A stretch of 64,000 bases of DNA, taken from the NCBI GenBank assembly GCA_005222125.1, contig CP029202.1, positions 744,001 through 808,000 on the forward strand, in the 5' to 3' direction. The DNA is from Spiroplasma melliferum. Its GTDB lineage: Bacteria; Bacillota_I; Bacilli_A; Mycoplasmatales; Mycoplasmataceae. Of this stretch, positions 21,964 through 35,343 are shown piece after piece. The notes below the pieces were generated by a model that saw nothing but the letters and a program-made list of their open reading frames with translations, made no database searches and had not been told where the DNA came from. The first letter of the stretch is position 1; every line of letters begins with the position of its first letter. Position numbers and translations under genes: made by a program.

Positions 21964-22212
21964 CTAAAATCCTTTAACCATAACACGGAAAAAGTTTAAT
22001 ATCTTAACAATAACAAAAATACCAAATGGAATTAAAATAATTCAAGCATCACCAAGAAAGGTCATTAATTGGGGTAACACTGCATAAACAGCATCTTTAA
22101 CTTTCATCATAGCTTGTCCTAAACCACTTCAAATAGAACCCATTCCATCTGAAATAGTAGGCGTATCTACAGCTAAAAAATTAACCGCTGTTGTTAAATA
22201 CATCCCTAACAT
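21964..22212 (-). CDS. Probable plectrovirus major coat protein
   Basis: 82 residues, ATG preceded by AGGAGG, the strongest ribosome site in the block. It begins MLGMYLTTAVNFLAVDTPTI, has a short amphipathic middle, and ends in one hydrophobic helix (LGDAWIILIPFGIFVIVKIL) plus a basic tail (FFRVMVKGF). This is the layout of filamentous-phage major coat proteins: N-terminus, transmembrane helix, basic C-terminus that meets the DNA. It overlaps the previous gene by 1 nt and is followed by a large hairpin. Confidence 0.7.
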
Positions 22213-22361
22213 TATTTTTTATCCTCCTTGTTTTCAATTTCTTTTTTATCTTTTTTCTTACCTCGAATTTGGCGAATTTTCTGATAAATTGATAAACCAA
22301 TTCAAGCAAAAATCCCTAATATAATAACAACACTAAATATTGTCGTTAATCAAACTGGCAT
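22212..22361 (-). CDS. Plectrovirus small membrane protein (49 residues)
   Basis: MPVWLTTIFSVVIILGIFAW is a single membrane helix, followed by a highly charged cytoplasmic tail (QKIRQIRGKKKDKKEIENK). Its stop overlaps the coat-protein ATG (TAATG), and the coat ribosome site lies within its last codons. Probably a minor coat or assembly factor. Confidence 0.65.
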
Positions 22362-22396
22362 AATATATCTCCTTTCAATAAATTAAAAAATTGAAA

Positions 22397-22491
22397 TTTG
22401 CAAACTCGCTCCGCTCGTTGTCGCTTTGCTCCACTTAAAAAACATTATTGAATAAATTATCCGCTAATAAATTACGCGGAATAATTTATTC
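22397..22491. other. GC-richer patch and strong hairpin at the right end of the virus
   Basis: 22399-22432 is rich in GCTC and CGCT words, far above local GC. It is followed by a hairpin of GAATAAATTAT-CCGC (from 22450) with GCGG-AATAATTTATTC (to 22491), one bulge. A phage replication or packaging signal is possible. Confidence 0.45.
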
Positions 22492-22493
22492 TT

Positions 22494-22604
22494 TTACTTT
22501 TTAATTTCAATATCATTTGCAATCTTATTGACAGTATTAATAACATTATCTTTACCATACTTTTTTACTAACGACCGCAAAATAAAATATTGCTTTGTTT
22601 GCAT
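22494..22604 (-). CDS. Plectrovirus miniprotein (36 residues)
   Basis: Begins MQTKQYFILRSLVKKYGKDN and ends NDIEIKK; ATG preceded by GGAGTTGAAATT. Short basic helix, no membrane segment. First gene of the viral block in its direction of transcription, so it may be regulatory. Function unknown. Confidence 0.5.
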   Translation of the reverse strand: MQTKQYFILRSLVKKYGKDNVINTVNKIANDIEIKK

Positions 22605-22633
22605 AATTTCAACTCCTTAAAACTAACTTAAAA

Positions 22634-22659
22634 AAGTTAACTAAATTGATAGTTAACTT
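22634..22659. terminator. Bidirectional terminator after ruvX
   Basis: Perfect 10-bp stem AAGTTAACTA / TAGTTAACTT with a 6-nt loop, A-run on one side and T-run on the other, 60 bp past the ruvX stop. The viral block begins directly beyond it. Confidence 0.8.
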
Positions 22660-22686
22660 TTTATGGTTTGGCATTTACAATTTACA
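22653..22686 (-). repeat. Right inverted repeat flanking the plectrovirus block
   Basis: Reverse complement of the two blocks seen at 16764-16796 (TGTAAATTGTAAA and CCATAAAAAGTTAA), with a 7-bp spacer. It partly overlaps the terminator stem. A further copy of the first block lies near 7097. Confidence 0.55.
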
Positions 22687-22718
22687 AAGCATTAAAAAAA
22701 TAAAAGCAGAGAACTCTT

Positions 22719-23130
22719 TTATTTTTGATGTAAATATGTTTCTAAAATTAATTGTGCGGCTAAACTATCTTTTTTTTGTTTTCGTTTCTGGCGGGAAAGA
22801 TTTGCTTCTAACATTATTTGATGAACTTGATGTGTTGTTAATCGTTCATCAACCAAGTGAATTGTTATCGTTGCATCTAATAATGGTTTTAATAAATTAA
22901 CAAAATCACTAACCATTAAAGCACGGGGTCCAATTGTATTATTCATATTTTTTGGATAGCCAACAATAATATCACTAAATTGTTCAGTTCTAATTAACCC
23001 CGCCAAATATTGTGCTGCTTGTAAAAAATCATTTTCTGGAAAGCGATAAACACCATAACCAGTTGCAATCAAACCCCGGCTGGTCGCTAAGCCTAGTGTT
23101 TTACTACCAACATCAACTCCTAAATAATAC

Positions 23131-23138
<8 letters not shown>
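22719..23138 (-). CDS. ruvX: Holliday-junction-resolvase-fold protein YqgF/RuvX (pre-16S rRNA nuclease)
   Basis: 139 residues. RNase H-like fold with LGVDVGSKTLGLATS at the start (catalytic Asp), DIIVGYPKNMN in the middle and VDERLTTHQ (catalytic Glu/Asp region) plus DSLAAQLILETYL at the end. The family matures the 5' end of 16S rRNA. The start overlaps the alaS stop by 8 nt, the classic alaS-yqgF coupling of Firmicutes. Confidence 0.92.
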
Positions 23139-25887
<2,749 letters not shown>

Positions 25888-25983
25888 TTTAATATTCCCT
25901 TCTCTTTCATAATTAATTAATAGGATTATAGCATACCAAATGAAAAAAAACTTTTTTATTTCAAAGAAGTTCTTACCAAAAAC

Positions 25984-27213
25984 CTATTTTCGATATCCTC
26001 GAACCAATAAATAAAACGAAACTAACAAAATATTAACAAAAAAGAAAGTCGTAATTACAGGCACAACGGCTGGATATTGAAAATATTGTCTAAATATTGT
26101 TCACATTAAAGTTTGTCAAAGTAAACCAATTACCAACCATGTTAGCATTTGAACAAACATTAATAAATTATATGAAAATTCTTGTAAACGTGCTAAACAA
26201 AATAACATAAAATAAAGTGGAATAAAACTAATTATCATTAATACTATTGCAACTAGTAAAATAATTCAGTTAGCTGTCACATATCCCGTTGTTGATGTGA
26301 AAGCAGGGAAAATCATAATAACAATAAAACCAATCATTAATAAAATCATGCCAATATTGCTTCCTAAGCGTTGGCGAAGTTCACGGCGCGAAGAAATATT
26401 AATGTATCCTAATCATTGCATAAAGGTAGTCACAAACCCACCACGATGACCTACTGATGATGGTAATAATAATTCAATTGCAATACGAATTGATAATCCA
26501 ATCACAACACTAGCAACAGCAAGAGGCATCATAAAAATAATTAATACGGCTCCTGCTTGCATAATCGTTGGTGCTTGAGCAAAAAACGCTCCTAAGCCAT
26601 CTTGATTAATTATTAAACCGAAAATCGAAAAAACATTTGGTTGATATTGTCCATTGTTTATTCAAGTTACCAATCCTTGACCATTAGTTAAATTATATCA
26701 GTAAAGTTTTTCACGCAGAACAAAAGCGAAACCATCAGCAATGGCAATGAAAAATAATCCTAAAAATAAAGATAGATACAAGGTCAAACTACCAATTCTT
26801 GTCATTCATTTCCCAACTAATAAACGAACATTTCATTTTCAATGTGCCGCTGTTATATTTGTTAATAAAACAATTACAAAAATTGCTGTTCCAACTGCAA
26901 TTAATGTAAAAATAGGAACAAAAATATATAAATCAATTACTCAAAATTTAAAAAGCGCAAATCCATTTAAACTAAAAATTGCTTGAAAAGAACCATTTGA
27001 TAATAAAAAATTTAAAATATTATAAGCACTATCTCCCTGTAAAGTTTCTAATGGATTAGGGTTTAATCCTTTAACACTTAATGAATTAATAATTTCTTGT
27101 TTTAATGCTGTTACTTGTTGATTTAATGTTGGAACAACTGCCCCAGCAATAATAATTACAATCCCTGCTAAAAATCATATAGTACTAAATTTTAGTCAAG
27201 ACTTTAATGTCAT
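25984..27213 (-). CDS. Polytopic membrane protein, unknown function
   Basis: 409 residues starting MTLKSWLKFSTIWFLAGIVIII after GGAGGAG. About eight hydrophobic segments; an extracellular loop after the first helix includes LSVKGLNPNPLETLQGDS, and a cytoplasmic loop carries SSRRELRQRLGSN. Large Trp content (mostly TGA). No transporter signature recognised. It stands between relA and alaS, apparently as a single gene. Confidence 0.6.
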
Positions 27214-27306
27214 AGTCTCCTCCATGTTTCTAAATAATTATAAATACATTATACCAAGAAAACAAGGAAGATGATATTTTTTATTTGTTCTGAAGGGATT
27301 AAGACA

Positions 27307-29556
27307 TTACATCATAACTCGTTCTACCACTTTAATGTCCGGAATTGCCAATAATGATGACCGAATTTGTTGCAAGCGATCAGCATTACTAACCTTAATA
27401 ATTGTTTTAATTGTTAAATTCATTAAATCACCAGAAACATTGGCGCTCATCATTTGAACCGATGCATTTAAATGACTTAATACTTTTGTTACATCAACTA
27501 GCAAGGCTGGTCGGTCAATTGCCTCAATCCGAATGGCACAATCATATTGCTTATTTTTACAAACTGCTTCATTTCAACTAACTTCAACTTGTCGGTCTTG
27601 CTTATCACCACTTTGAATATTACGACATGTTTTTAAATGAACTTTAATTCCTTCGGCTTTAGAAACATAACCGGTAATGTCTTCATATGGAATTGGCAAA
27701 CAACATTGGGAAATAACAACTTTGATACTTGAAATTCCTTGGACAATAATATCATCTTTTAATTGTGCTTTTTTATATTGTTTATCTTGTAATTTTTTTA
27801 AAATTTTTTCATTTTGACTTGTTTCATGATCTAAATAAACTAAATTAATTGCTTCTTCTAAAGTATATTCATCATTAGCAACATCTAACAAAAAATCTTC
27901 AATATTATTAAAATTAATCGCATGCAATCGTTCTAATTGTGTTTCTGAATCAACTAACTTTCATTTTAAATCTTTTTTTGCAATATATTCTTCAATTTGT
28001 GCCTTAGTTTGTTTAATTTTTTCTAAATTAACTGATTTTGCATCACTAGTCACTTCAACTAATTCTTTTTTCAAATATTTCTTAATTTTTTGTAAAGCAG
28101 ATGATGTTTTTGCCACAACTAGTCATGAGTGATTTGGCTTTTGAGTTGCTGCTGTTTTAATATCAACCACATCACCTGATTTTAAAACAGTTGAAATTGG
28201 TGAAAATAAACCATTAATTTTTGCCCCAATTGTTTTTTCACCAATTTCAGAATGAATTTTATAAGCAAAGTCAAGAACAGTCGAACCAAAAGGTAATGTT
28301 ACAACCTTCCCATTTGGCGTTAAAACATAAATTAAAGAAGAAAAAATATCATTTTGAATAATTTGTTCCATTAAATGATCCGGTTTATAAACTTCTTGTT
28401 GAATTTCATCTCGTTCTTGTACTGAAATATTTTCTAAATCTAAAATACGTTTAAAAATATCTAACCGCTCATCAATATCTTTTTGTTTTTTCGCAATATC
28501 ATAATTTTCGCCCTCTTTATAACGTCAATGAGCAGCCACCCCTTGTTCTGCTAATTCATCCATTTCTTCAGTTCGAATTTGAACTTCAAAAATAAGACCA
28601 TCATCAGCCACAATTGTCGTATGTAAAGATTGATATAAATTATGTTTTGGTGTAGCAATATAATCTTTAAACCGATTATTTAATGGAGTATAATGCTGAT
28701 GGACAAAACCTAATACCTTGTAACAATCATCAACACTATTTGTAATAATGCGGACAGCTAAAATATCGTGAATATCATCAAAGTTTTTCCCAAACTGATT
28801 CATTTTACGATAAATTGAATAAATTGATTTACTCCGTCCATACACTTTTAGTGACATCTTTTTTTCAGTAATTAAAATTTGTTTTAATTCTTCAATTTTT
28901 TGATTAATAGTATTTTCTCGTTCTTTATTACTTGATTCTAATAATGAAACAATTTTATTATATTGCACGGGGTTAATAATTTTAAAACTAATATCTTCAA
29001 TTTCTTGTTTAACAGCTTTCATTCCTAAACGATGAGCAATTGCTGAATAAATTTCTAAACTTTCTCGCGCAATAATTTGTTGACGTTCTGGTTTTAAATA
29101 ACCAATTGTTTTTAAATTATGTAAACGATCAGCTAATTTAACAATAATTACCCGAATATCTTTCGCCATTGATAAATATAACTTTCGTAAGTATTGTGCT
29201 TTTATTTGTGTCCGATTTTCTTTCGCAAAATAACTAACTTTGGTCACCCCTTCAACTAAATTAGCAATTTCAATCCCAAACAATTCTTGCAATTCTTCAA
29301 ATGTGGCTGGAGTATCCTCTAAAACATCATGTAATAACCCAGCAATTAAAGTTTTTGGTCCCATTCGTCACTGTGCCAAAAAAAAGGTTGTTCATAATGG
29401 ATGAATAATATACGCTGCGCCGCTATTGCGAACTTGCCCATGGTGTTTTTCTTCAGCATACTCGTATGCTTTTTGAATTTCCTTTAATGTTGCTTCATCT
29501 TTAATATACAACTTAATTTGGGCTAAGACTTCTTCGTATTTAATATCTCGATCCAT
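27307..29556 (-). CDS. rel: Bifunctional (p)ppGpp synthetase/hydrolase Rel
   Basis: 749 residues with the complete long-RSH layout: HD hydrolase domain (GLLHDVLEDT near residue 75, ADRLHNLKTI), synthetase domain (YGRSKSIYSIYRKM, DDIHDILAVRII, NLYQSLHTT), TGS domain (VLDFAYKIHSEIGEKTIGA) and a C-terminal ACT domain (from about residue 680). Makes and breaks the alarmone (p)ppGpp. Start MDRDIKYEEVLAQ. It lies directly downstream of apt, as in Bacillus. Retention of a full-length Rel in a reduced genome suggests a working stringent response. Confidence 0.95.
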
Positions 29557-29607
29557 TATAAACAACCCCTTTTTCTTATAATAATTATAATTATATCGCG
29601 TTTAGCA

Positions 29608-30120
29608 TTAATATTCAATCAGGGTTTTAATTGGATATGAATCTAAATCTTTTTTACCATTTAAATATGTTAAATCAATCACAAATGCCAATCCAGCAAC
29701 TGTTGCTTGCTCTTGGTTAACTAATTGACACATTGCCCGAGCTGTTCCTCCCGATGCTAAAACATCATCAACAATTAACACACGATCACTTGGCTGTAAA
29801 TCTCCAGCATGAATTTCTAATTGATTTTCCGCATATTCGTAACTATACTTTACATTAATAACTGGTCGTGGTAATTTTCCTACTTTTCGCACAGGAATAA
29901 ACCGTAAATTGGTAGCATAACTAACAGCTGGCCCAAACAAAAAGCCACGTGCTTCAGGAGCAATAATTACGGTTGCTTTTTGGGCAACAGCATAAGCTGC
30001 TAATTGATTAATCACTGTTGTAAAAGCTAAGGCATTATTTAACAACGGAGTAATATCACGAAAAATAACACCTCGCTCTGGATAATTAGGAATATCAACA
30101 ATAAATTTTTTTAGATCCAT
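29608..30120 (-). CDS. apt: Adenine phosphoribosyltransferase
   Basis: 170 residues, usual length. MDLKKFIVDIPNYPERGVIFRDITPLL at the start, PEARGFLFGPAVSY, RKVGKLPRP and the PRPP-binding loop VLIVDDVLASGGTA. Converts adenine and PRPP to AMP (purine salvage, needed because mollicutes lack de novo purine synthesis). Lies between secDF and rel; recJ, which sits here in Bacillus, is absent. Confidence 0.96.
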   Translation of the reverse strand: MDLKKFIVDIPNYPERGVIFRDITPLLNNALAFTTVINQLAAYAVAQKATVIIAPEARGFLFGPAVSYATNLRFIPVRKVGKLPRPVINVKYSYEYAENQLEIHAGDLQPSDRVLIVDDVLASGGTARAMCQLVNQEQATVAGLAFVIDLTYLNGKKDLDSYPIKTLIEY

Positions 30121-30145
30121 TTTTAAAAATCCCTTTCTTGATTAA

Positions 30146-33100
30146 TTAATCATTAATCCCAACAACAACTTGTTCATCAACTTCAACACGTTGTGAATCT
30201 AAGTAATTTTTAACACGGATTTTATTTAAGGCACGATATTTTTCTAATGCTACTCAAATTGGGATTGCAACAAATAATGTTGCAAACATACCAATAATTA
30301 AACCAATTAAAATAACAACATTAAAGCCAAATCATGCTCCTGAAAAAGCTGCCAAAGTAATTAATAAAATTGCAAACATAATTCCTAATGTTAAACAATG
30401 TTGTAACATTTGTTTAATTGTAACATTAGCAACTTTTTGTAAAAAGTTATGTTCATAATTATAAACTCGAAACTCTTTTCGAATTTCTCGAATTATTTTA
30501 TGGTTTTTACTTTTAATATCTTTTGCTGCTAATTCTACCCGATGTAATTGTTCCCGGTATTGTTTTTTCAGCGCTTTTAATTTTAAATCTGGATTTTTTA
30601 TTGCTAATTTTTTTAATTCCTCTTGATAATAAACCTTATGTGCACGACGTAAACGTTTAATTTGAACACGATGTTCTGACATATAGGCAAAGAATGTTTC
30701 ATACTCACGGATATTAATTGTTTTTTTATTTTGTTTTGCTCGCACCATCACCATTGTTCCAAAAGCAATTGCAAAACCAAAAATTGTTAAGAAAGCAATG
30801 GACATTTCAAAGGTAATTAACAACTGCGTAATAATTGCAATAGCAATAGTAACAACCAACGTAAAGATCGCAGCTAACACCATTCCAACAAACTGTGCTC
30901 AATCTAATCGGAATAATGTATAAACAAAAATACATGCTAAACCAATCGCAAGGCTAATGGCCGCAATTTTTAAGATATAGCCTTCCATAACTGGGTCAGT
31001 TTGTTGTAATGATAATGATGCATCACTCGGGCTAGCACCATAGTATGAAGCAATGCTTGATAACAAATCACGTTCAAAAGTTCCCTTGGTAATATTCGTA
31101 CTAACAACTAAAATACGATTACTGTTTCCACTATCTTGTCGTTTAATAACATAAATATTGAAACTAAAATTATGATGTGTTATTTGTTGATACTCTTCAA
31201 TTTGAGTTTTTAACTTGGCAATTGCAACTTCATCTGGAACTTGCTTAGACCCATCTGTTCCTCATAAATCTTCATTAATTGTAATATTAATTCCCGGTTT
31301 AATTGAATTAGCAATATTTGCTTTTCCAGCAAAACCGATTGCTAAAGCAATTATTAATAAAATTATTCCTACAATTGGGGTTCATTTTGTAATATTATAA
31401 AAGGTTCATTTTCCATGTTTTATTTGTTTAGGTTTTTTATTTTCTGCTGGGGTTGAAGCAGCAAATTCTGTTTCACCATTAGCAGTAACGTTTAATTCGG
31501 TCTTAGGTGGAGGATCAGTCGCTGAAGAATCCACTTTCTTAACATCCATAGTTAGGGTTCTTGATTGTTTTTTAACCAATCAAGTTCATAATGAAAATCG
31601 TGAAACATCTAATCAATGATATTTTTCTTGTCAATGTAACTTAATGACAATTCAATACATTAACCGCGCTACGGCAAAAACCATAATAATTGCAATAATT
31701 AAACCAACTAATAAAATTGTGGCAAATGATTTAATATTATTAGTTCCTGTTCAAAATAGTGATAACCCTAATATGATTAAAACAACTAAAGCATCCACAA
31801 AAACAGCAATTGTTTGTTTATTGGCAATCTTCATTGCTGGCTCAAATGGGATGTTATTTTCATACCGCTCACGTTTGTACCGTGAAAAGAAAAGCAAGTT
31901 TCCTTCTAACGATAATCCAAAAGCAATAATTAATGCTGCAATACTTTCTGGTGAAATTTCAACCTTTAATAAAGATGAAAAATACAAAGTTGAAATAATT
32001 GTAAACAATAAGGTTAATATGGCAATTAAACCAAATAAACGATAATAAACTAATAATACAATAAAAATGGCTAAAACTAGAACACCTAAAATAATCATTG
32101 ATATTTTAAACACATTTGCTGAAACAACAGGTGGGATTTCACGATAACCACGAATAGTAAATTCTAAACCACTTAATCCCCCATTAATCAAGTTACTAAT
32201 TTGACGAGCTTCAGTCTCTGTTGATGTTGTAATTTGATTTGAATTTTCGGCAGCACCAGTTCCAATTTTAATTGAATTTCAATTAATAACATATTTTTTA
32301 TATGCTTCTGTCAAAGCACTATTATATTCAATAATTGTTTGTAAATATGGTCGTAATGGATCAATATACGCATTTGTTGTTGCAGCTTTATCGTTTGGAT
32401 CAATTAATAAACGATTTGTCGGCACTGTTGTAAACCGAAAACGACTATCTTCCATTCATTCTTTAACTTGCGAAATTGGATACCTTAATGCTAAGTCTAA
32501 CAAATTCCCAGGTTGAATTTGTGCTGTACCATTGTCATAATATTCCATATCAAAAATATGATAAATATTTGTTCAATCAGTTGAAGAAACTTTTCTAGGA
32601 ATATCAACACTAAACAAATTTGCAATTGCTTGCAGATTATCAGTATCATGTCGTAAATCATCAATCATTTGACCAATATCAGTTCAAATATATAGTGGTT
32701 GTGCTTGCCCTCCACCTTCTGATGGCTTTAAACTATTAATAATGCTATCTCACTTTTGTTGATTTTTAATTTCTAATGTAATAATTGGTCGACGTGCTTG
32801 GTCAACTCCTGTTACTGAACCAGAAATAACATCGCTTAATGGTGTTCGTTCTTTTGTGCCATTATTATCACTAATTAATAAATCTTTTCCCTTACTATCA
32901 GTTAAGTAAAGTGCTCCTAATCGTTGAATTGTTTTACTTAATTCACTGTAAGATTTAAACATATCTTTTCCAACAATAACTTCAACCGAATTACGCCCTA
33001 ATGTTTGTAAATATAAATTTTGGTTTGATAAAGGATCTAATTTATTTCGTAATAATTCTAAACCTTTTTTGCTATCTCCATTTGGGGTATCAGGTGAATA

Positions 33101-33349
33101 ATTAGGGTCTCTTTTGTCAAAAACATCAATTTGAGCTTGGTATCCTCCTGAATAAGCAATTCCTGTTCGATATGAATAACGAAAACTATCCGCGGAAAAA
33201 AACGCACCAACAATCATAGCAATAATCAAAACAATTAATGTTCCTATTCGAATAATTAACCGACTTATTGCTTTTTTATTTTTTGGCTCTTTAATTATTT
33301 TAACTTGTTCTTTCTTTCCCACGCTTGACACCACTATTCTACTTTTCAA
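30146..33349 (-). CDS. secDF: Protein-export membrane protein SecDF (fused)
   Basis: About 1067 residues, longer than the usual 740-780 of Firmicutes SecDF. One SecD-type N-terminal helix, a large extracellular P1-like domain, a SecD membrane half (IIAFGLSLEGNLLFFSRYKRE), then a SecF half. Uses the proton gradient to assist Sec-dependent export. The SecF half carries a strongly charged insertion of about 75 residues (roughly 886-960, for example KALKKQYREQLHRVELAAKD), likely a cytoplasmic coiled coil. Start uncertain: TTG at 33349 or GTG at 33334/33331; none has a strong ribosome site. Follows the comN-like gene. Confidence 0.92.
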
Positions 33350-33393
33350 CTTTTCTTTATATATTGTACACTATTTATTATCTAATATTACTA

Positions 33394-33681
33394 TTATTTA
33401 ATAAACATATCTTTAAAATCATCTAATGATAAATCTGGATCAGTAATTTTTTGATTATTCATAAATTCAATTATCCGGTTAAGTTTAATATTAAAAATAT
33501 AATAAGCAGCATCACTAACATCAATAATTTTTTTATCAACTAAAATTATTTTTAATAAATAATTAATAACATCCTGTTCAGTAATATTCCGATTTAATAA
33601 CTTTAAATCAACTGTTTTTAAACTAATCATTTTTAAAACATAATTAGCAATTTGCTGTTGTTCTTTTTGATAATTTTGCAT
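33394..33681 (-). CDS. ComN-like post-transcriptional regulator family protein
   Basis: 95 residues, helical: MQNYQKEQQQIANYVLKMIS, then TEQDVINYLLKIILVDKK and LSLDDFKDMFIK. In Bacillus comN (yrzD) lies immediately upstream of secDF, as here; length, helical pattern and synteny support the call, sequence similarity alone is weak. ComN controls comE mRNA and associates with DivIVA in Bacillus; the role in a wall-less bacterium is unknown. Confidence 0.6.
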   Translation of the reverse strand: MQNYQKEQQQIANYVLKMISLKTVDLKLLNRNITEQDVINYLLKIILVDKKIIDVSDAAYYIFNIKLNRIIEFMNNQKITDPDLSLDDFKDMFIK

Positions 33682-33746
33682 TAGATTTACACCTTACCTT
33701 AGTTCTAACTATTATTATAACTAAGTTATTTAAAAAATTAAGCAAT

Positions 33747-34691
33747 TTATATTAAATTTTTTAAAAATTGAATTGCTTTAGACGTCAACATCCGTCCTCG
33801 TGGAGTTTTCAATAAATAACCTTTTTTTAATAAAAATGGTTCCAAATTATTAGTAATTGTTAAAAGAGGTTCGTTTAAAATTTGACCTAATGTCCCTAAA
33901 CCAACTGGTTTTTGTTGAAAAAGATAATATATATGTTTTAAATAATTAACTTCATTTCATTCTAATCCATCTTGAAATACTTTTAAATTAGTTAAAATTT
34001 CAGTTAAAAAGGCAAGATCAATTGAACGAGAACTAATAACTAAATAGTCATATATCCGATAAAATAACCGCAAAGTGGTTCGGGGATTATTACGAGTATA
34101 ACTTGTTAATAATTCTAATTCATTAACTGTTAAAGATAGTCCAACTTGCAAAAATAAGTTATTTAAAATTTGCTGAATTTCTAAATTACTATATTCTTCA
34201 AAATAAAAAACAGTTGTAAAACGATTTAATAATGGTTGCGGAATTTGATATAACAAAGTTGTCGCCGCTAAAAAAGTAAACGGTGGTAATGATAATGTCA
34301 CATTTTTAGTATTATAATCTTTTCCTAAAATTAAGTTTAAACAATTATCTTCTAGAACTGGATATAAAGTTTCACTCACTTCTTGACTAATTGCATGAAT
34401 TTCATCAATAAAAACTAAATCAAAAGTTTTAATTTGCATTAAACAAGTAATTAAATCACTTGGTTTTTGCAAATTTGGGCCATGTAAAAGATGTAATTTT
34501 TGTTTTAACAAATTTGCAATTAAATATCCTAAACTTGTTTTTCCCATTCCACTGCCGCCAATAAAGAGCATATGTTTTAAAGGTAATTGTTGTTTTTGAC
34601 TAGCTGCTATCATAATTTTTAAATTTATTTTAATGCTTTCTTGACCAATATATGTTTCAAAATTATCGGGGCGAAAATTAAGTGACTGCAT
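33747..34691 (-). CDS. ruvB: Holliday junction branch-migration helicase RuvB
   Basis: 314 residues. Begins SLNFRPDNFETYIGQESIK, Walker A GGSGMGKTS (45-53), Walker B DLVFIDEIHA (91-100), sensor FTFLAATT and arginine finger region PLLNRFTTVF, followed by the winged-helix C-terminus TPRGRMLTSKAIQFL. Motor of RuvAB. Its start overlaps the ruvA stop by 14 nt. No ruvC is seen nearby. Confidence 0.95.
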
Positions 34692-35241
34692 TTTTGCTTA
34701 TTGCTGTTAAAACTATTTTTAAATATTGGTCAAGTTGCGTTGGTGGTTGCTTAATTGCATTAATTGTTTGATAAATAGTTGTTAAAGAATAACCTAATGT
34801 TTTTAAACAATTAATAACTTTGTTTTGTAAATTATTATATTTTTTTGTGAAATAAATTTTTTGTAATGCATTAAATAAAATTCGACCACTATGAACTTTT
34901 AATCCCCGTAATTGTTCAATTTTATGCAAATTATTTTGTTGCACTAAAGTTAACAAATCTTCTACACTAATTTGTTGTAATAATTTAACAGCAGTTTTAA
35001 CTCCAATTGTTGGTATTGCTAATAAATCACAAAAAATTTTTTTTGTTGCTAAATCTAAAAAACCATATCATTGAAAATAATCTTCTACTATTAAAAAAGT
35101 ATATAATTTAATCTGCATTGCTTTTTTAAACTCAAATAATTTATTTGTAACTAAATTAATTTCATAACCATAATTATTATGTTCTAAATAAATTAAATTT
35201 GCATTAATATCCTGAACTGTTCCACAAATTGAAGCATACAT
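34678..35241 (-). CDS. ruvA: Holliday junction DNA-binding protein RuvA
   Basis: 187 residues, starting MYASICGTVQDINANLIYLE (OB fold), helix-hairpin-helix LLAIPTIGVKTAVKLLQQI and RGLKVHSGRIL, and a short C-terminal domain III (NCLKTLGYSLTTIYQTI). The tetramer holds the four-way junction for RuvB. GGAGGAAGG precedes the ATG. The HhH motif normally reads IxGIGPKTA, so this copy is somewhat divergent. Confidence 0.93.
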
Positions 35242-35304
35242 CTTACCTTCCTCCTATCTTAAATTAACTTGCAAATTGCAGGAAATCCTTTTTAAAAATA
35301 AAAA

Positions 35305-35328
35305 AAACTCATAAATAATAATGAGTTT
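35305..35328 (-). terminator. Terminator before ruvA, after the anchored surface protein gene
   Basis: Stem AAACTCAT / ATGAGTTT with an 8-nt loop and a T-run on the minus strand, directly after the stop at 35344. Confidence 0.7.
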
Positions 35329-35343
35329 AAAAATTAAGCGTTG

